Of a stretch of DNA of 25,760 nt, positions 25,683 through 25,760 are shown in pieces. Under the pieces are notes generated by a model. The model made no database searches, was not told the DNA's origin, and worked only from the letters and a program-made list of their open reading frames with translations. The DNA comes from Fluviicola sp. (lineage in GTDB: Bacteria; Bacteroidota; Bacteroidia; Flavobacteriales_D; Crocinitomicaceae), in contig NZ_JASLCN010000123.1 in assembly GCF_030151805.1 (NCBI RefSeq), positions 1-25,760 on the forward strand, given 5' to 3'. The translations under genes and the position numbers were made by a program. Numbering within the stretch: position 1 is the stretch's first letter; every line of letters begins with the position of its first letter.

Positions 25683-25690
25683 CAAAAATA
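25683..25690 (-). promoter_or_regulatory. Possible -7 element for the 56-residue protein gene
   Basis: On the minus strand this reads TATTTTTG, an exact TAnnTTTG match, in an A/T-rich stretch where chance matches are likely. It would give a 5' leader of roughly 130 bases. No -33 TTG is evident. An alternative weaker site (TAACTTGC) lies nearer the gene. The region 25544-25760 holds no other gene I can support. Confidence 0.25.
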
Positions 25691-25760
25691 ACAAATAAGT
25701 AATAAAAAAAAATTTTTAAATAAATTTAATAGTCACAAAAAAGAGCATAAAAAAAAAAAA

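Noticed and set aside
25749..25760. Poly-A end as a biological feature
   Set aside because: A homopolymer at the window edge may only reflect where the sequence was cut or assembled.
1..25760. CRISPR arrays, tRNA/rRNA genes, transposases or defence systems
   Set aside because: I saw no regularly spaced repeats, cloverleaf-like sequences, transposase motifs or known defence domains on reading both strands.

Overview
The window looks like a chromosomal segment of a Bacteroidota bacterium, most likely a flavobacterium of the Crocinitomicaceae/Fluviicola type. The evidence is moderate-to-low GC, no convincing Shine-Dalgarno sequences, several Bacteroidota-style -7 elements (TAnnTTTG), a 7TMR-DISM/SpoIIE phosphatase, and a nadC-DUF4783-rlmH neighbourhood typical of that phylum. 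The genus is an inference. There are no tRNA or rRNA genes, no CRISPR array, no insertion sequence, and no gene-free stretch over 300 bases.

Positions 1-4438 are conserved or housekeeping-like. A left-truncated CDS encodes a degenerate DEAD-box-like domain. It is followed by a small four-helix membrane protein, a 7TM receptor-type PP2C/SpoIIE phosphatase, and, on the minus strand, a DUF4783 lipo/secreted protein with nadC.

Positions 4591-16407 form one nearly gap-free plus-strand run that starts with rlmH and continues into a surface-glycan cluster. It holds a polymerase-like membrane protein and an FkbM methyltransferase. A nucleotide-sugar module follows (SDR, DegT aminotransferase, PglD-like acetyltransferase). 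After that come a glycosyltransferase, a Wzx-type flippase, an AsnB-type amidotransferase, another glycosyltransferase and a second FkbM methyltransferase. Stop/start overlaps (ATGA or longer) indicate tight translational coupling.

An acyltransferase-3 membrane protein is encoded on the minus strand (16431-17486) and splits the cluster. The plus strand then resumes with a zinc-ribbon methyltransferase, GT4 and GT2 glycosyltransferases, an N-acetyl sugar amidotransferase behind its own promoter, a second SDR, and two more GT4-like glycosyltransferases, ending at 25193. Together these genes could make, decorate, flip and polymerise a complex oligosaccharide containing amino, acetyl and possibly amidino or amide groups. 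Candidate decorations are methyl groups (three methyltransferases) and acyl groups. No initiating phosphoglycosyltransferase and no Wza/Wzc export pair is present, so the locus probably continues outside or relies on genes elsewhere.

At the right end a bidirectional terminator (25318-25348) separates the glycan locus from a 56-codon minus-strand gene whose product ends in Cys-Val-Gly-Cys-Gly-Ser. It was found by reading the reverse strand. The last 80 bases are extremely A/T-rich and end in a poly-A run.

The observations most worth following are the catalytically dead DEAD-box-like domain, the CxxC-tailed small protein, the sugar amidotransferase without its usual HisH/HisF partners, and promoter elements placed so close to start codons that leaderless mRNAs are implied.
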